From an uncultured Bacteroides sp. (GTDB lineage Bacteria; Bacteroidota; Bacteroidia; Bacteroidales; Bacteroidaceae): a DNA stretch of 27,480 nt. The stretch covers positions 1-27,480 of the forward strand of contig URCM01000034.1 of the NCBI GenBank assembly GCA_900546355.1, read 5' to 3'. Made by a program: the position numbers and the translations under genes. Shown here in pieces: positions 26,240-27,480 of this stretch (position 1 is its first letter; every line of letters starts with the position of its first letter). The notes below the pieces were generated by a model that was not told the origin of the DNA, ran no database searches, and was given only the letters and a program-made list of their open reading frames with translations.

Positions 26240-27352
26240 ATGGGTTTATTAGAATTCAGCAAATTACCGGTGAACACGTTGGTGGGCGCCGACTGGAAAA
26301 CATTCAATGAGATAACACGAGGACGGGTAATTGATCCGAATTACCGGGGAAAATACCGCTTGACCAAAGCCGTATGCCGCCTGCTCTCTATATTGAAACC
26401 GCTGCAAGACAAGAAATACGAAAAGCTTTTGGCATCCAAACCCCTCGAACACGATCCGGTATTCATCCTCGGGCATTGGCGGAGCGGAACCACTTTCATG
26501 CACAACGTTTTTTCATGCGACAAGCATTTCGGATATAACACCACATACCAGACCGTATTCCCGCACCTGATGATGTGGGGGCAACCTTTCTTTAAGAAAA
26601 ACATGAGTTGGCTGATGCCCGACAAGCGTCCTACAGACAATATGGAACTTGCCGTAGATTTGCCTCAAGAAGAAGAGTTCGCCCTCACCAACATGATGCC
26701 TTATACGTATTATAACTTTTGGTTCCTGCCCAAACACATGCAAGAGTATGCCGACAAGTATCTACTCTTCGAAGACATTACGGATGCTGAGCTGAAGGTA
26801 TTCGAAGAAACCTTTACCAAGCTTATCAAGATTTCGCTCTGGAACACTGGAGGCACCCAGTTTCTCAGTAAGAATCCCCCTCACACAGGCCGCGTGAAGG
26901 AATTGGTGAAGATGTTCCCCAACGCCAAGTTCATCTACCTGATGCGTAATCCCTATACGGTGTTCGAATCTACCCGAAGCTTCTTCACCAATACCATCAA
27001 GCCCCTCCAGCTACAAGGCATCACCCCCGAAGAGCTTCAGGAAAATATCCTTTCGGTCTATGCCAAGCTTTATCATAAGTATGAGACAGACAAACACTTC
27101 ATTCCCGAAGGCAACCTGGTGGAAGTGCGCTTCGAAGATTATGAAAAGAACGCATTCGACCTGACACAAGAAATCTATCAGAAACTTTCTTTGCCCGGAT
27201 TCGAAGAGGCTCGTCCCGCTATCGAAGCATACGTCAACAAGAAAAAGGGTTATAAGAAAAACAAGTATCAATACAAGCCCGAAACGGTAGAGCTGGTAGA
27301 AAAACACTGGGGATTTGCCCTTGATGAATGGGGATATAAAATTAACCCATAA
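26240..27352 (+). CDS. PAPS-dependent sulfotransferase (BtSULT/BT_0416-like)
   Basis: This 370-residue protein has no signal peptide or clear membrane helix, so it is probably cytosolic. The 5'-phosphosulfate loop is HWRSGTTF (79-86), and the 3'-phosphate site is YLMRNPYTVFESTRSFF (about 233-249, with Arg236 and Ser244). KNPPHTGR places a candidate catalytic His at 215. These define a Sulfotransfer_3-type PAPS sulfotransferase. The overall look and the PAPS-synthesis genes upstream match the Bacteroides thetaiotaomicron BT_0416 type, reported to sulfonate cholesterol and other steroids in the gut. I recall that similarity and could not compute it. Acceptors such as sterols, bile-acid-like compounds or bacterial lipids are inference. 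It is the last gene of the operon; after it come 80 bases without a gene, then the repeat. Confidence 0.88.
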   Translation: MGLLEFSKLPVNTLVGADWKTFNEITRGRVIDPNYRGKYRLTKAVCRLLSILKPLQDKKYEKLLASKPLEHDPVFILGHWRSGTTFMHNVFSCDKHFGYNTTYQTVFPHLMMWGQPFFKKNMSWLMPDKRPTDNMELAVDLPQEEEFALTNMMPYTYYNFWFLPKHMQEYADKYLLFEDITDAELKVFEETFTKLIKISLWNTGGTQFLSKNPPHTGRVKELVKMFPNAKFIYLMRNPYTVFESTRSFFTNTIKPLQLQGITPEELQENILSVYAKLYHKYETDKHFIPEGNLVEVRFEDYEKNAFDLTQEIYQKLSLPGFEEARPAIEAYVNKKKGYKKNKYQYKPETVELVEKHWGFALDEWGYKINP

Positions 27353-27432
27353 ATACAACCTGCCCATAACCAGCTTTTGTATATACACGCAGACGACACG
27401 CCATCCTACGGATAACACAAATGTATTTTTAA

Positions 27433-27480
27433 GAAGCTGTTTTGAATTTATCGTGCGATGATTTGGGATGAGTTTTTGAG
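27433..27480 (+). repeat. Interspersed intergenic repeat, copy 2 (runs into window edge)
   Basis: This 48-base segment matches 187-233 in the same orientation, with one substitution and one extra T. It lies 80 bases downstream of the sulfotransferase stop. The match runs to the last base of the window, so the element probably extends further. The left copy continues with TCATTTCC before its hairpin, which predicts what should follow here. Confidence 0.8.

Noticed and set aside
187..27480. Composite transposon or genomic island bounded by the repeat copies
   Set aside because: No transposase, integrase, tRNA end or target-site duplication is visible; the repeats alone do not prove mobility.

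Overview
The window reads as chromosomal DNA of a gut Bacteroidales, most likely Bacteroides or Phocaeicola. The grounds are a SusC/SusD polysaccharide utilisation locus (PUL) with a hybrid two-component regulator, acidic post-cysteine lipoprotein sorting signals, gene starts mostly without a Shine-Dalgarno, and a promoter of the Bacteroides TTTG / TAnnTTTG type. The species cannot be fixed from sequence alone. I saw no rRNA, tRNA, CRISPR array, insertion sequence or phage gene.

Left edge (1-292): the 3' end of an AMMECR1-domain gene (+), followed by a 47-base repeat unit and a 21-bp perfect inverted repeat that separates it from the convergent PUL.

PUL (293-14968, all on the minus strand). 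Transcription runs right to left from a near-consensus promoter at 14938-14968: a surface glycan-binding lipoprotein, a SusC-like TonB-dependent transporter, a SusD-like lipoprotein, a GH30 lipoprotein glycosidase, a GH2 glycosidase and a hybrid two-component system (HTCS) sensor/regulator. The GH2 gene is broken by a one-base frameshift in an A run. A hairpin with a U-rich tail lies between susD and the GH30 gene. The enzymes point to a beta-linked glycan, perhaps a beta-galactan; the substrate is inference.

Middle (15209-20374, plus strand): a four-domain sulfur-trafficking fusion (CoA-disulfide-reductase-like flavoprotein, rhodanese, TusA, DsrE-like), a cysteine-rich MarR regulator, queH for queuosine synthesis, and an APC-family amino acid permease.

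Right part (20465-27352, plus strand): cysQ, an SLC13-type permease, cysC, cysD, cysN and a sulfotransferase. Together these form a self-contained sulfonation circuit: sulfate uptake, APS synthesis, PAPS synthesis, sulfo transfer to an acceptor, and PAP disposal. No PAPS reductase or sulfite reductase is present, so the locus looks built for making sulfated products rather than cysteine. The sulfotransferase resembles the Bacteroides thetaiotaomicron BT_0416 type, known to sulfonate cholesterol and steroids. This is the most interesting system in the window. Downstream of it the repeat from the left edge recurs at 27433-27480.
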